DNA from: a virus
Direction: 5' to 3' (one strand)
IMG/VR virus record: IMGVR_UViG_3300048088_000060
Span: 1-41,787 of that record
DNA: 41,787 nt
Shown here: in pieces, positions 1 through 6,011 of the stretch
Position numbering within the stretch: position 1 is the stretch's first letter
How the letters are laid out: each line of letters starts with the position of its first letter
Program-made: the position numbers and the translations under genes
The notes under the pieces: model-generated
Seen by the model: the letters and a program-made list of their open reading frames with translations, nothing else
Told to the model about the DNA's origin: nothing
Database searches by the model: none

Positions 1-385
1 GATCATGCCCGGCGAGCGCAGCGGCCTCGGTGGGGTAGCGCTCCTGGTACTGATCGTGCTTGCCGCCGAAGATCATCGTCTCGTAGACCAGAGGCGGGAC
101 ACCGTAGAAGCCGTAGCCCATGTCGATGCCGAACCACCGGGTGCTGATCCGGACCTCGCCCTCGTCAGTGTCAATGACGTCCTGTTGGACGACCGTGTCC
201 AGGTGGTTCTCGATCAGCATCGCCCACAGGCTCAGAGGGATCGGCTTGCCTACCCGGTCGAAGTGGATCGGCGTCCAGATCCGGCCAAGGTGCCCAGGCG
301 TCGTCCAGTCCGAGCACTCCTGGCAGTACCCCTCGAACTGATCCATCTCGTTGCGGATCGGGTTGTGACACCGGGCGCAGAGCAA
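1..385 (-). CDS. Zinc-ribbon-like small protein (C-terminus cut by window edge)
   Basis: The frame stays open to the left edge, so at least 128 residues are visible and the stop lies outside the window. The N-terminus has a treble-clef/ribbon-type cysteine pattern, C3-x2-C6 followed by C21-x2-C24, which suggests structural zinc. The rest is rich in W, F, Y and D and unlike any family I can name. I chose the TTG at 385 because a perfect AGGAGG sits 6 nt upstream; a GTG at 388 is the alternative but would be only 3 nt from it. It is the last visible gene of the leftward operon. Being a gene is well supported; function is unknown. Confidence 0.7.
   Translation of the reverse strand, partial: MLCARCHNPIRNEMDQFEGYCQECSDWTTPGHLGRIWTPIHFDRVGKPIPLSLWAMLIENHLDTVVQQDVIDTDEGEVRISTRWFGIDMGYGFYGVPPLVYETMIFGGKHDQYQERYPTEAAALAGHD
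164..176 (+). repeat. TCARTG tandem site A1
   Basis: Exact GTCAGTGTCAATG. It lies inside the gene at 1-385, on the strand opposite to transcription. One of ten copies of the dispersed GTCARTGTCARTG word. Confidence 0.6.
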
Positions 386-569
386 CACGCACCTCCTGGG
401 TACGCAGAGTACGCAGGTACCTGACGCAGCACCACGTGATTAGGCGGTAGTCCTCGATCATGGACTCGCCGCACCAGCAGGGGAAGCGGTGCTTCAAGGC
501 CCAGCGTGTCCCGACGTAGTTCTTGGGGCCGCTGATCAGATGGTTCCGGTGGGTGTCAGAGCGGGGCAT
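171..569 (-). CDS. Small unknown protein, possibly with a spurious C-terminal half
   Basis: This 132-codon frame begins at an ATG overlapping the end of the upstream gene by 14 nt. The first ~60 residues look coding (C-W-C-G-E near residue 31, a Cys-Cys pair, aromatic residues). The last ~70 residues are read out of phase through the convincing gene at 1-385 and have the Pro/Arg/Asp-rich look of a shadow frame. No stop occurs near 390, where one would be expected. Either the gene truly has a long overlap or a stop has been lost through an indel. No function is recognised. Confidence 0.4.
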   Translation of the reverse strand: MPRSDTHRNHLISGPKNYVGTRWALKHRFPCWCGESMIEDYRLITWCCVRYLRTLRTQEVRVALRPVSQPDPQRDGSVRGVLPGVLGLDDAWAPWPDLDADPLRPGRQADPSEPVGDADREPPGHGRPTGRH

Positions 570-699
570 CGGCCACGAAGTTGTAGGTGTCCACCAGGGC
601 CTCGATGGCGTCGTCGCCGGGCCACACGTTGTCAGGGGGCCAGTTGCCCAGCGCCTGTTGCGTGTGGATGTAGCAGTTGACCCGCTCCACGTCAGTCAC
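556..699 (-). CDS. Very small unknown protein (47 aa)
   Basis: A GTG start overlaps the upstream stop in the form GTGA, the usual translational-coupling arrangement here. The 47-residue product is acidic, with a C-terminal stretch of mixed hydrophobic and acidic residues and one Cys near residue 9. It resembles small hypothetical proteins of actinophage leftward operons, with no recognised domain. The close overlap with both neighbours and the balanced composition are the reasons for calling it real. Confidence 0.6.
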   Translation of the reverse strand: MTDVERVNCYIHTQQALGNWPPDNVWPGDDAIEALVDTYNFVADAPL

Positions 700-842
700 C
701 TGATCAGGGCGTTCAGGCGGTCGATCTCAGCTTGCTGGGCCTCCACCAGGTTGAGGGTTTCCGTCACGCCATTCCGAAGCTGCCACACGGCGAAGGCCAG
801 GGCTAGGAGGGCGAGGACGAGTAGAGCTATGACAACAGACAT
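696..842 (-). CDS. Small single-span membrane protein (48 aa)
   Basis: After the initiator Met, residues 2-20 form an uninterrupted hydrophobic helix (Val/Ile/Leu/Ala/Phe) ending at a Trp, followed by a polar, amphipathic C-terminal helix of about 28 residues. This predicts a single-pass membrane protein with a short soluble tail. The ATG overlaps the upstream stop as TGATG, and its own stop overlaps the next start as GTGA, so it is translationally coupled on both sides. Its composition is like an Rz-type or holin-associated small protein, but nothing proves a lysis role. Confidence 0.65.
   Translation of the reverse strand: MSVVIALLVLALLALAFAVWQLRNGVTETLNLVEAQQAEIDRLNALIR
826..836 (-). repeat. 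GTTGTNACAAC-like site (2 mismatches)
   Basis: Reads GTTGTCATAGC on the minus strand, in the first codons of the small membrane-protein gene at 696-842. Confidence 0.35.
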
Positions 843-1075
843 CAGGTCATTCTATCCGAGTCTGTCAATGTCAATGCCTCGGTATCCGAAGACGGCTCCC
901 ATGTCCCCAGGGCTTCCACAGCCACCTGTGCATAAGGCAGGCACCAGGCCGGGTGGTAGCCGGAGAACGGGGGCAGTGTTGACAACGCTCCGGCGACGTA
1001 TCGCTCCAGTTCGGTGTAGGCGGCAGGGTCGGGGAATGAGATCGAGTCCGACCAGGGTGGGACATCAGGTGGCAT
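842..1075 (-). CDS. Small unknown protein (77 aa)
   Basis: I chose the ATG at 1075 because AAGGA lies about 6 nt upstream; a longer frame to 1159 would begin inside the preceding gene. The protein is Pro/Ser-rich at the N-terminus, has one Cys in the middle, and ends in a Thr/Asp-rich tail. The tail codons contain a copy of the dispersed TCARTG tandem repeat. It overlaps the upstream gene by 11 nt and the downstream start by 1 nt. No family is recognised. Confidence 0.6.
   Translation of the reverse strand: MPPDVPPWSDSISFPDPAAYTELERYVAGALSTLPPFSGYHPAWCLPYAQVAVEALGTWEPSSDTEALTLTDSDRMT
864..876 (+). repeat. TCARTG tandem site A2
   Basis: GTCAATGTCAATG, a perfect tandem of TCAATG, inside the gene at 842-1075 on the non-transcribed orientation. 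Confidence 0.6.
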
Positions 1076-1307
1076 TGGCTTCCTTCGGATGGTGGACGTC
1101 GGTGGGCGGTGGCCTGCTGGCCACCTCTCGGTAGTGGTCTTGCTCGTGGAACCAGGCATCGGCTGGTGTGGCCAGCCAGCCCAGGTGGTGTTTCCACCCG
1201 CACCGGCACCTCAGCCATACGCCGTCTTCCTGCGGGTCTGGCCAGCGGTACGTCAGCCAGACGTGGTGCTCGAACGGTCCGCTATCCAAAGCAGCGCTCG
1301 CACGCAT
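1065..1307 (-). CDS. Small Cys-pair/Trp-rich protein (80 aa)
   Basis: The protein is unusually rich in Trp and His. It has a C-x-C-G-W motif near residue 36 followed by an H-H pair, which suggests a small metal-binding or nucleic-acid-binding fold. The ATG at 1307 overlaps the upstream gene by 26 nt and has no clear ribosome-binding site; a TTG at 1286 is the alternative start. It is part of the leftward operon. Function is unknown. Confidence 0.6.
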   Translation of the reverse strand: MRASAALDSGPFEHHVWLTYRWPDPQEDGVWLRCRCGWKHHLGWLATPADAWFHEQDHYREVASRPPPTDVHHPKEANAT

Positions 1308-1470
1308 ACTCGGCCTTGTCCGAGATCACCTCGAACGGGCCTCCCTGCCACTCGCTCTGAGCGTTGAGATCGACCCCGCACACGGTCACCCCGTTGCCGT
1401 GGCCGAGTGCTGGCAGGTGCAGCACCCGGTCGTCGTTGCCCATGAGGGCGACCGGGAACTCAATCGTCAC
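1282..1470 (-). CDS. Small Cys-pair protein (62 aa), V-T-x-C-G family
   Basis: The layout is a short beta-like N-terminus, a V-T-V-C-G motif ending at C31, and a C-terminal C57-x2-C60 pair. The same V-T-x-C-G ... C-x2-C layout recurs at 1931-2188 and 8821-9087, and such proteins are common in actinophages with no assigned role. Three cysteines could hold a metal with one other ligand. It overlaps its upstream neighbour by 11 nt and its downstream neighbour by 26 nt. Confidence 0.65.
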   Translation of the reverse strand: MTIEFPVALMGNDDRVLHLPALGHGNGVTVCGVDLNAQSEWQGGPFEVISDKAEYACERCFG

Positions 1471-1711
1471 GGTTCCAACCCAGCAGGCTGTTGGCCTCGT
1501 CCCAGAACGGCGCTGCGTAGTCGGTGGTCGTCTGCTCCGTGCCGTGGATGCACTGGACGGCCATGAGCACGAGGGCGTCGATCTGGGTGTGGAAGAGGGC
1601 GTCGGTCTGGTAGCGCCGGTAAGCCTCTACGTCGCCTACGCCGTTGTGGTCTGCCGCCATGTGCAGCAGTGCCTCGGTGAATCGTCTGGTGAATCCCTGG
1701 GTGTCGAGCAT
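1460..1711 (-). CDS. Small unknown helical protein (83 aa)
   Basis: The start ATG at 1711 overlaps the upstream stop as TGATG, which fixes the start. The protein is predicted largely alpha-helical, with evenly mixed charged and hydrophobic residues, one Cys and a Trp-rich C-terminus. No domain is recognised. It belongs to the run of small coupled genes in the leftward operon. Confidence 0.6.
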   Translation of the reverse strand: MLDTQGFTRRFTEALLHMAADHNGVGDVEAYRRYQTDALFHTQIDALVLMAVQCIHGTEQTTTDYAAPFWDEANSLLGWNRDD

Positions 1712-1965
1712 CAGGACACGATAGGAGCGTCGTTGTTGCCCCTGGTCACCGCAGTAGCGGCGGTCGCCATCAACCTCGTGAGGCTGTGGTCCCGCCACTC
1801 CTGGTCAATGCCCTCACGCTTGCACGTCAGGATGTACTCAGGCACCCAGTGGCTGCTGGTCTGAACCGGCCCACCTCGGCGCAGAACGATCTCCGAGCAC
1901 TCGTACGCCTCCAGGAGATCCATCACCGACTCAATCTGCTTTGGAAGCATCGCCTGACTGTACAT
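1711..1965 (-). CDS. Small unknown protein (84 aa)
   Basis: An ATG start at 1965 has only a weak upstream purine stretch; an internal ATG at 1950 is possible. The N-terminal half is helical with E/L repeats, the middle holds two Cys residues, and the C-terminus is Thr/Ala-rich. The stop is coupled to the next start as TGATG. No function is recognised. Confidence 0.55.
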   Translation of the reverse strand: MYSQAMLPKQIESVMDLLEAYECSEIVLRRGGPVQTSSHWVPEYILTCKREGIDQEWRDHSLTRLMATAATAVTRGNNDAPIVS

Positions 1966-2188
1966 GGTTCTGACCCATGAACAAGGGCCTTAGCTTGTCG
2001 AGCGGCCAGTCGTAGTCACCGCAGTCAGGGCAGGTTGCGACCCCACGCCTCAGGGAAAGGTTGGGCATCCGGGCGGCTGTCGAGCGGTCCACCAGCAGGG
2101 TGATTCCGCACGCTGTCACCAAGACCTGGTTCCCCTGATAGCAGACTCGATGTGACGTCCTGGACGGGGAGGGTGATGCCGTCGTCAT
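1931..2188 (-). CDS. Small Cys-pair protein, V-T-x-C-G family (85 aa)
   Basis: It contains C16, a V-T-A-C-G motif ending at C27-G28, and a C53-x2-C56-G pair, matching the layout of the products of 1282-1470 and 8821-9087. It is probably a small zinc-binding protein. The start is uncertain: ATG at 2188 is used, but ribosome-binding sequence is poor and a TTG nearer the V-T-A-C-G motif is possible. Its first ~160 nt overlap the end of the gene at 2025-2579 out of phase, so one of the two boundaries is suspect. Function is unknown. Confidence 0.5.
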   Translation of the reverse strand: MTTASPSPSRTSHRVCYQGNQVLVTACGITLLVDRSTAARMPNLSLRRGVATCPDCGDYDWPLDKLRPLFMGQNHVQSGDASKAD

Positions 2189-2579
2189 CCTCGTCGTCCA
2201 CCCACTCGTTGAAGACGACAACCTCGCTGTCCACCAGCCGCCACGTCTCTTTGATGACTCGGCACTCGTCGGACTCCTCGAAGAACTCGGTGTCGGTCAC
2301 CCAGGCGTACTCACCGTAGATGTCGCTGCCGTCCTCCATGCGGTAGGTCACCCACTGCTTGCCCTCCATGAGGCGCTTGTTCTCGGCGTAGAGGGCACGA
2401 AGCTCCTCCCAGGCCCGAGCTAGCTGGTCGGCCAGGTGTGGGTCGGTGCGCTGGTTCTCCATGAGGCGCTGGAGATCACTGGCGATCTCCAGCATCTCGT
2501 AGCTGTTCCAAATGGGGCGCTCGCCCTCCCGGTACTCGATCAGGCGCTCGCACTCCAACCGGGTGTGGTCCAGGTTCAT
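2025..2579 (-). CDS. Unknown acidic helical protein, doubtful C-terminus
   Basis: The start ATG at 2579 overlaps the upstream stop as ATGA. Residues 1-75 are helical and rich in Glu/Arg/Leu, with possible coiled-coil character. Residues 80-135 are acidic with aromatic residues (many D/E, W, Y). From about residue 137 the sequence turns into Pro/Gly/Arg-rich text that coincides with the gene at 1931-2188 in another frame, so the last ~45 residues may not be native. Loss of one G in the run near 2138 would join the two frames. No family is recognised. Confidence 0.5.
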   Translation of the reverse strand: MNLDHTRLECERLIEYREGERPIWNSYEMLEIASDLQRLMENQRTDPHLADQLARAWEELRALYAENKRLMEGKQWVTYRMEDGSDIYGEYAWVTDTEFFEESDECRVIKETWRLVDSEVVVFNEWVDDEDDDGITLPVQDVTSSLLSGEPGLGDSVRNHPAGGPLDSRPDAQPFPEAWGRNLP

Positions 2580-2953
2580 GCGGCGTCGTCCGGTACACGG
2601 TTGGCGGGCCACTTCGGCCAGCGGGAGGGAGGCTCGCCCAGCACCTCACGGACTAGCTCCGGGTTGGTCTGGCGCCGGAAGGCCAGTTCCTCGGGGAACA
2701 GTTCAAGCTGGCGCTTGAAGCCTTCTCGGTATAGCTCGTCCACGGTGGTGGACGTCTTCGACATGAAGAAGGCCGTGCCGCCGAGGGTGAAACGGTGGTC
2801 CCAGGGATCGCTACCCAGGCAGTGCCACATGTGCTGCTTGCCATCCACGGCGGGGAGCCAGCACAGGTCGTCCGGGCAGAGCGGGTTCACCAGAAGGCAC
2901 CCGTTCCACTTCTCGGGTACCTCGATCTTGGGTACGCCCCACTTCTCCTTCAT
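2576..2953 (-). CDS. Unknown protein (125 aa)
   Basis: The ATG at 2953 has AGGA about 9 nt upstream, and a strong hairpin lies just beyond that. The N-terminal 60 residues carry several Cys, Trp and His, including C-x5-C-x4-C, with a possible metal site. The C-terminus is basic and Trp/Pro-rich. It is the first gene after the 2973-2996 terminator, so it probably needs its own promoter or read-through. No family is recognised. Confidence 0.6.
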   Translation of the reverse strand: MKEKWGVPKIEVPEKWNGCLLVNPLCPDDLCWLPAVDGKQHMWHCLGSDPWDHRFTLGGTAFFMSKTSTTVDELYREGFKRQLELFPEELAFRRQTNPELVREVLGEPPSRWPKWPANRVPDDAA

Positions 2954-2972
2954 ACTCAGAATCCTAACAGGA

Positions 2973-2996
2973 AGAGGGGGGCCGAAGCCCCCCTCT
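2973..2996 (-). terminator. UUCG-loop hairpin terminator
   Basis: On the minus strand this is a 10-bp GC-rich stem closed by a C(UUCG)G tetraloop, an extra-stable form. It is followed by a pyrimidine-rich stretch (TCTTCCTGTT). It lies 55 nt past the stop of the gene at 3052-3330. The tetraloop reads UUCG only on the minus strand, matching leftward transcription. Confidence 0.75.
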
Positions 2997-3051
2997 CACC
3001 GCATGCCCCAACTCACCCCGAGGCCTCCAGGAGGAGACAGGGGGCACAGTA

Positions 3052-3330
3052 CTACGGATTCAGAACCTCGTACACCCCGTATCGGGCGACCCGGAGCTTC
3101 ATGATGATCTCGGCCTCGTCCACGCCCAGGTTCCGCAGCACCATGCGGGCCTCCGCTGAACCGGGCACGGTCACGTTCTGGATGAGTTCACCTTGCAGCA
3201 GGGTCGTGGCCAGAGTGACCGAGCGGGTCCACACGCAGGTGAAGGGCGGGGTCCCGATGTGAAGGCGGGGCGTCACGCTCGTGTAGCCCTTCTCCAGGTC
3301 GGCGGCGATGAAGTCGTCAGGCGTTTGCAT
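3052..3330 (-). CDS. Unknown protein (92 aa), probable leaderless start
   Basis: The start is set at the ATG at 3330; the frame continues upstream, but that part lies in structured non-coding DNA. No Shine-Dalgarno is visible. Instead a -10-like TATCAT lies 6 nt upstream, as expected for leaderless transcripts, which are common in actinobacteria. The protein is a mix of beta and helix with no recognised motif and is bounded by hairpins on both sides, so it may be a separate transcription unit. Confidence 0.6.
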   Translation of the reverse strand: MQTPDDFIAADLEKGYTSVTPRLHIGTPPFTCVWTRSVTLATTLLQGELIQNVTVPGSAEARMVLRNLGVDEAEIIMKLRVARYGVYEVLNP

Positions 3331-3336
3331 ACTGGT

Positions 3337-3342
3337 ATGATA
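3337..3342 (-). promoter_or_regulatory. Candidate -10 box for leaderless gene
   Basis: Minus-strand TATCAT ends 6 nt before the ATG at 3330, with no ribosome-binding sequence between them. No clear -35 is seen. The call is inference from position only. Confidence 0.35.
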
Positions 3343-3347
3343 GCGGA

Positions 3348-3404
3348 TGACGGAGGGGCCGATACACCAAACCATGGCGGGGGAGGGGAGCGGCCCCTCC
3401 GTCA
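3348..3404. repeat. Inverted repeat with two competing hairpins
   Basis: TGACGGAGGGGCC at 3348-3360 is the exact complement of 3392-3404, a 13-bp stem with a 31-nt loop. The right arm can instead pair with 3382-3388 (GGAGGGG with CCCCTCC at 3394-3400, 5-nt loop). The two folds exclude each other. The region sits in the 160-nt gap upstream of the gene at 3052-3330 and could be a terminator, an attenuator or an operator. Confidence 0.55.
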
Positions 3405-3439
3405 GTTCTGGGGCGTTCCCTCAGGAGAGGGCTGATCAG

Positions 3440-3464
3440 GCGGGTTCGATTCCCGTACGCTCCG
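3440..3464 (+). other. Orphan tRNA T-arm plus 3' acceptor (tRNA remnant or att-like)
   Basis: Positions 3440-3456 form a canonical T-arm: a 5-bp stem GCGGG/CCCGT around TTCGATT. It is followed by an ACGCTCC acceptor strand and a G. A partial 5' acceptor (GGAGCGG, 6 of 7 pairs) lies at 3387-3393, at the spacing of a normal tRNA, but the D-arm and anticodon arm between them do not fold. It may be a decayed tRNA, a tRNA-like element or an attP core copied from a host tRNA 3' end. Confidence 0.4.
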
Positions 3465-3470
3465 CTGAAC

Positions 3471-3488
3471 CTCCCCCCAATCGGGGAG
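3471..3488 (-). terminator. Short hairpin after the ParB-like gene
   Basis: CTCCCC pairs with GGGGAG across a 6-nt loop, starting 4 nt past the stop of the leftward gene at 3492-3947. No T-run follows, so it is a weak terminator candidate. Confidence 0.3.
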
Positions 3489-3491
3489 AAG

Positions 3492-3947
3492 TTACTGCGC
3501 CCGGCCCCAACCGCCCTTGACCCGGATGCCGGTGAACTGGCGCCCTTCCAGGAGCGCCGCCGTGGCCCGGTGGTGGCCGCTGAGCAGCATGTGCGTCTCC
3601 GGGCAGCCCTCGCACTCCGAGCGGCTGTAGACGACGGGGAAGCGGTTCCCAGGCTCGTGCTCGTTGGCGAAGAGCTTGCCCGATGACTGGTTCTCGGGGT
3701 TCATGTAGTGGGCCACGCCCTCCCGGGTCACCCACGACTGCGTCGAGTGGACCTCTCGGGGGTCGATCTGCTCCGTCTCGGGCGTGCCCCGGAGGGCCTT
3801 GTGGACCAGGTCCTCGTCGTAGGGCATCTGGCGCTTCGAGCGCCCCGCAGCGGGGAAGGGCGGCGTGGTCTTGCCTGCCGACCCCTCGGGGAACAGCGAG
3901 GACATGCCGCCGCCGTAGAACTTCCCGAACTGATCAGGCTGGAGCAT
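3492..3947 (-). CDS. ParB-nuclease-fold-like protein (151 aa)
   Basis: Residues 66-75 (H-S-T-Q-x-W-V-T) and 120-134 (L-L-S-G-H-H-R-A-T-A-A-L-L) match the pattern of ParB-like nuclease-fold proteins, in which a G-H-H/E-R motif forms the nucleotide/DNA site. The N-terminal 40 residues are low-complexity. Such stand-alone ParB-like proteins are frequent in phages and are not proven partition proteins. The start at 3947 lies 1 nt after the upstream stop with a GGAAGGA ribosome-binding site. Fold assignment is fairly likely; activity is unknown. Confidence 0.65.
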   Translation of the reverse strand: MLQPDQFGKFYGGGMSSLFPEGSAGKTTPPFPAAGRSKRQMPYDEDLVHKALRGTPETEQIDPREVHSTQSWVTREGVAHYMNPENQSSGKLFANEHEPGNRFPVVYSRSECEGCPETHMLLSGHHRATAALLEGRQFTGIRVKGGWGRAQ

Positions 3948-3948
3948 G

Positions 3949-5001
3949 TCAGTCCTTCCAGATCTTCACCGTGGTCTTCTCAGTGGTGTCCAAGGGTAGA
4001 CCTTCTGGCCCCTTGATGTGGGGTGCTATGTAAACAGGGCGCCGGAACTGCCTGCCCTCGCCTACGGCCTGTTGGCGCCAGTGGCCCTTGACGATCCACC
4101 GCTTGGTCCACTCGACGGTCCTGGGCTGGCCTGTTGGGGGCCGGTGGCGGGCGTGGATGTTGACCAGGCGCACGTTGTGGTTCAGCGGGATCGAGATCTT
4201 CTTGCGGTCGATCCTCTTCTGCACCGGCCGGATGGGGCCAGCGGTGGTCGTGCTGACCAGGTTCTCCTGTTGTGACAGCAGGAAGAAGGCGGCGAGGATG
4301 CGCCGGTCCTCTTCCAGCGTGGCCTTCTGGTGCTCCGTGGCCCCCTTGGGGGCGAACTGGCCGCTCGTGTCGAACCCGAAAGGCCAGTCGGTGCGGCCCA
4401 GGGGTTGCCACACCTCCCACTTGCGCCAGAACGCCACCGACACGCCATTGCCCCGGAGACGAAACTCATCGCCTTCCTGGGCGTCGGCAATGAGCTTCTT
4501 CACCTCGTCCGAGAACTGGTCGTTGGTCAGCATGTCCTTGGTATCGACCCATCCGCCCCGCAGGCGCAGGGGGTCGTCCTGTGGGGTCATCTTGACGGCG
4601 CCATCGACTCGTGTCTCTGTTGACACATCAAACTGGCACGGCCCCCACTGCATGGCCTGGAGATCGATCTGGTGGTCCTCCACTCGGGAGTCCATGCCCC
4701 ACAGGGGCTTGGCGAAGAACACCATCCCCGCCCGGGACGGCACCATCTCGTCGGTGAGGGTGGTGGGCGGCAGGTTCTGGTACGCCGCCTGGAGCAGGTC
4801 GCACATGTCCTCGCTGACCCACCACAGTTCGGCCTCGGCCAGTTCCTCGAACATCCACTGGAGCGACTTCAACTGGTAGTCGGGGTTGGCTTCATACTGC
4901 GGAGCCTGGCCGGTGGAGTACAACCGAGCCATCCGGCTCAGGTTCTCCATCATCTCGATCCGGACTTCCGGGACCATGACGGGGCGCACGATCAGTGCCA
5001 T
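3949..5001 (-). CDS. Actinophage unknown protein with C-terminal W/HWR/KGP motif
   Basis: This 350-residue protein has a helical N-terminus, a middle L-P-P ... P-S-x-A-G ... F-F-x-K-P-L block (about residues 75-102) and a distinctive C-terminus (about 290-340) with W-x-K-R-W-x-V-x-G-H-W-R-x-Q, then R-R-P-V-Y-I ... H-I-K-G-P. The product of 7837-8712 has the same layout, so the two look paralogous. I recall this C-terminal signature from actinophage and mobile-element proteins of unknown role. The ATG at 5001 overlaps the upstream stop by 10 nt. Confidence 0.7.
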   Translation of the reverse strand: MALIVRPVMVPEVRIEMMENLSRMARLYSTGQAPQYEANPDYQLKSLQWMFEELAEAELWWVSEDMCDLLQAAYQNLPPTTLTDEMVPSRAGMVFFAKPLWGMDSRVEDHQIDLQAMQWGPCQFDVSTETRVDGAVKMTPQDDPLRLRGGWVDTKDMLTNDQFSDEVKKLIADAQEGDEFRLRGNGVSVAFWRKWEVWQPLGRTDWPFGFDTSGQFAPKGATEHQKATLEEDRRILAAFFLLSQQENLVSTTTAGPIRPVQKRIDRKKISIPLNHNVRLVNIHARHRPPTGQPRTVEWTKRWIVKGHWRQQAVGEGRQFRRPVYIAPHIKGPEGLPLDTTEKTTVKIWKD

Positions 5002-5270
5002 TCGATGACCTCCATGGCCTCGGCTAGACGGAGTGGGAAGCATTGGCGTAGCTCGTAGAAGCCGTGGCACACCGGCTCGACGGCCTCGCCCAGGTGGTGG
5101 TGGCAGGGGATGACGCCCTCGCCCTTGGCGCAGATGGCGATCATCTCTTCCCGGCGCTCGACGGACACCGGGCTGTTGCCCCCGAAGATGCAGGTGTCAC
5201 AACGGCGCTTGCGGATGTGGACCTTGTTGTCCACGAAGACCTTGTGCGTGCGGAACCGGCGCTCACCCAT
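4992..5270 (-). CDS. Four-cysteine small protein (92 aa)
   Basis: C24-x2-C27, then C56-H-H-H and C68-H-G-F-Y form a Cys4 set (with nearby His) typical of a recurrent actinophage hypothetical protein. It probably binds zinc or an Fe-S cluster. The ATG at 5270 is preceded by AAGGTGGGAG. It overlaps both neighbours by 8-10 nt. The function of this family is not known to me. Confidence 0.65.
   Translation of the reverse strand: MGERRFRTHKVFVDNKVHIRKRRCDTCIFGGNSPVSVERREEMIAICAKGEGVIPCHHHLGEAVEPVCHGFYELRQCFPLRLAEAMEVIEWH
5193..5203 (-). repeat. GTTGTNACAAC-like site (1 mismatch)
   Basis: Minus strand GTTGTGACACC, overlapping codons of the first Cys pair of the gene at 4992-5270. Confidence 0.4.
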
Positions 5271-5631
5271 CTCCCACCTTGATCCCCATGTCGGCCACCA
5301 GCTTCGGGCAGCCCACGTTGACCAGGTGCATGGCCTGGGCCAGCAGGTAGGGGTTGGCGCCGAGGGTGTTGACCAGGGCCTGGATCTTCCCCGGCCCCTT
5401 GCAGGACTCCTTGACGATCTGGAGCAGTGCTGCCAGGTCCTCTTGGGCGATAGGCCCGCCGTTGGGCGCCACAAGCTGTCGGTCGGCCACCATGGCGGCT
5501 GCCGTGTGGGTCACAGCGTCCTCGTTGTAGGGAGGGATGCTGGAGACGGCGTTGTCACCACCGCAGGAGACGCAGAGCAGTGCCGACAAGGCAATAGCGG
5601 CGGCGATGCACAGGGCGAGGAGGCTTCTCAT
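5263..5631 (-). CDS. Small lipoprotein or secreted protein (122 aa)
   Basis: The N-terminus is a classic export signal: M-R-S, then about 17 hydrophobic residues, then L-C-V-S-C-G-G. The last Cys (residue 23) could be the lipidated +1 Cys, although Cys at -3 is not the usual lipobox residue. The mature part is helical with two more cysteines that may form a disulfide. Phage lipoproteins can act in superinfection exclusion, but this is not shown here. A TCARTG repeat ends 1 nt upstream of the start, and no strong ribosome-binding site is seen. Confidence 0.65.
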   Translation of the reverse strand: MRSLLALCIAAAIALSALLCVSCGGDNAVSSIPPYNEDAVTHTAAAMVADRQLVAPNGGPIAQEDLAALLQIVKESCKGPGKIQALVNTLGANPYLLAQAMHLVNVGCPKLVADMGIKVGDG

Positions 5632-5644
5632 GTCAGTGTCAATG
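5632..5644 (+). repeat. TCARTG tandem site A3 at a gene start
   Basis: Exact GTCAGTGTCAATG in the short gap between the genes at 5655-6011 and 5263-5631, immediately before the start codon at 5631. This placement would suit an operator or a translation-level site. Confidence 0.65.
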
Positions 5645-5654
5645 GTACTGCACC

Positions 5655-6011
5655 CTAAGACTCCGGGGATGGGTCTTTCGGCGCATACTTGTTGCCGAAG
5701 TCCTTGATGGCCTCGGCCAGCTTGTCCCGGTCGGCGTCGTTCTCCATGTTGCACTCGATGATCAGGTCGGCCACTCGGACCAGGCGCTCTGGCACCTTGG
5801 TACCGGGCCGCACCACGGCCAGGATGGGCTTGTTCAGCATGATGCACATGCCCAACTCGACGCAGAACTTGATGTCCGGGTCACCATCGGGCACGAGGCT
5901 CAGCGTGATGACCGAGTCCTTGATCATGCCAGGCAGCGTCTCAGCGGTGTGGGCCACCCAGGCCTTGGCGTCCGGGTCGTTCCAGGGGTCCTGCGAGCGG
6001 CGCTTAGCCAT
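5655..6011 (-). CDS. Nucleoside deoxyribosyltransferase-like (SLOG/TIR-like) small protein
   Basis: The 118-residue product has a central block (about residues 28-80) with a hydrophobic strand, D-G-D-P-D-I-K-F-C-x-E-L-G, a small helix, then K-P-I-L-A-V-V-R-P-G. This resembles the sugar/nucleotide-binding core of nucleoside 2-deoxyribosyltransferase and SLOG-type Rossmann domains, in which the acidic E-L-G/E-x-G region lines the active site. It could act on nucleotides or sense them. It is shorter than true deoxyribosyltransferases (about 150 aa). The ATG at 6011 has AGAAGG upstream and overlaps the preceding stop by 8 nt. Confidence 0.5.
   Translation of the reverse strand: MAKRRSQDPWNDPDAKAWVAHTAETLPGMIKDSVITLSLVPDGDPDIKFCVELGMCIMLNKPILAVVRPGTKVPERLVRVADLIIECNMENDADRDKLAEAIKDFGNKYAPKDPSPES

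Noticed and set aside
171-569. One frameshifted gene made of 171-569 and 1-385
   Set aside because: The downstream gene has its own perfect AGGAGG and start, so a fusion is less likely than two genes, although an indel cannot be excluded.
3387-3464. A complete tRNA gene
   Set aside because: Acceptor and T-arm fit, but there is no D-arm, no G-G in the D-loop, and no 5-bp stem with a 7-nt anticodon loop. Kept only as a tRNA-like remnant.
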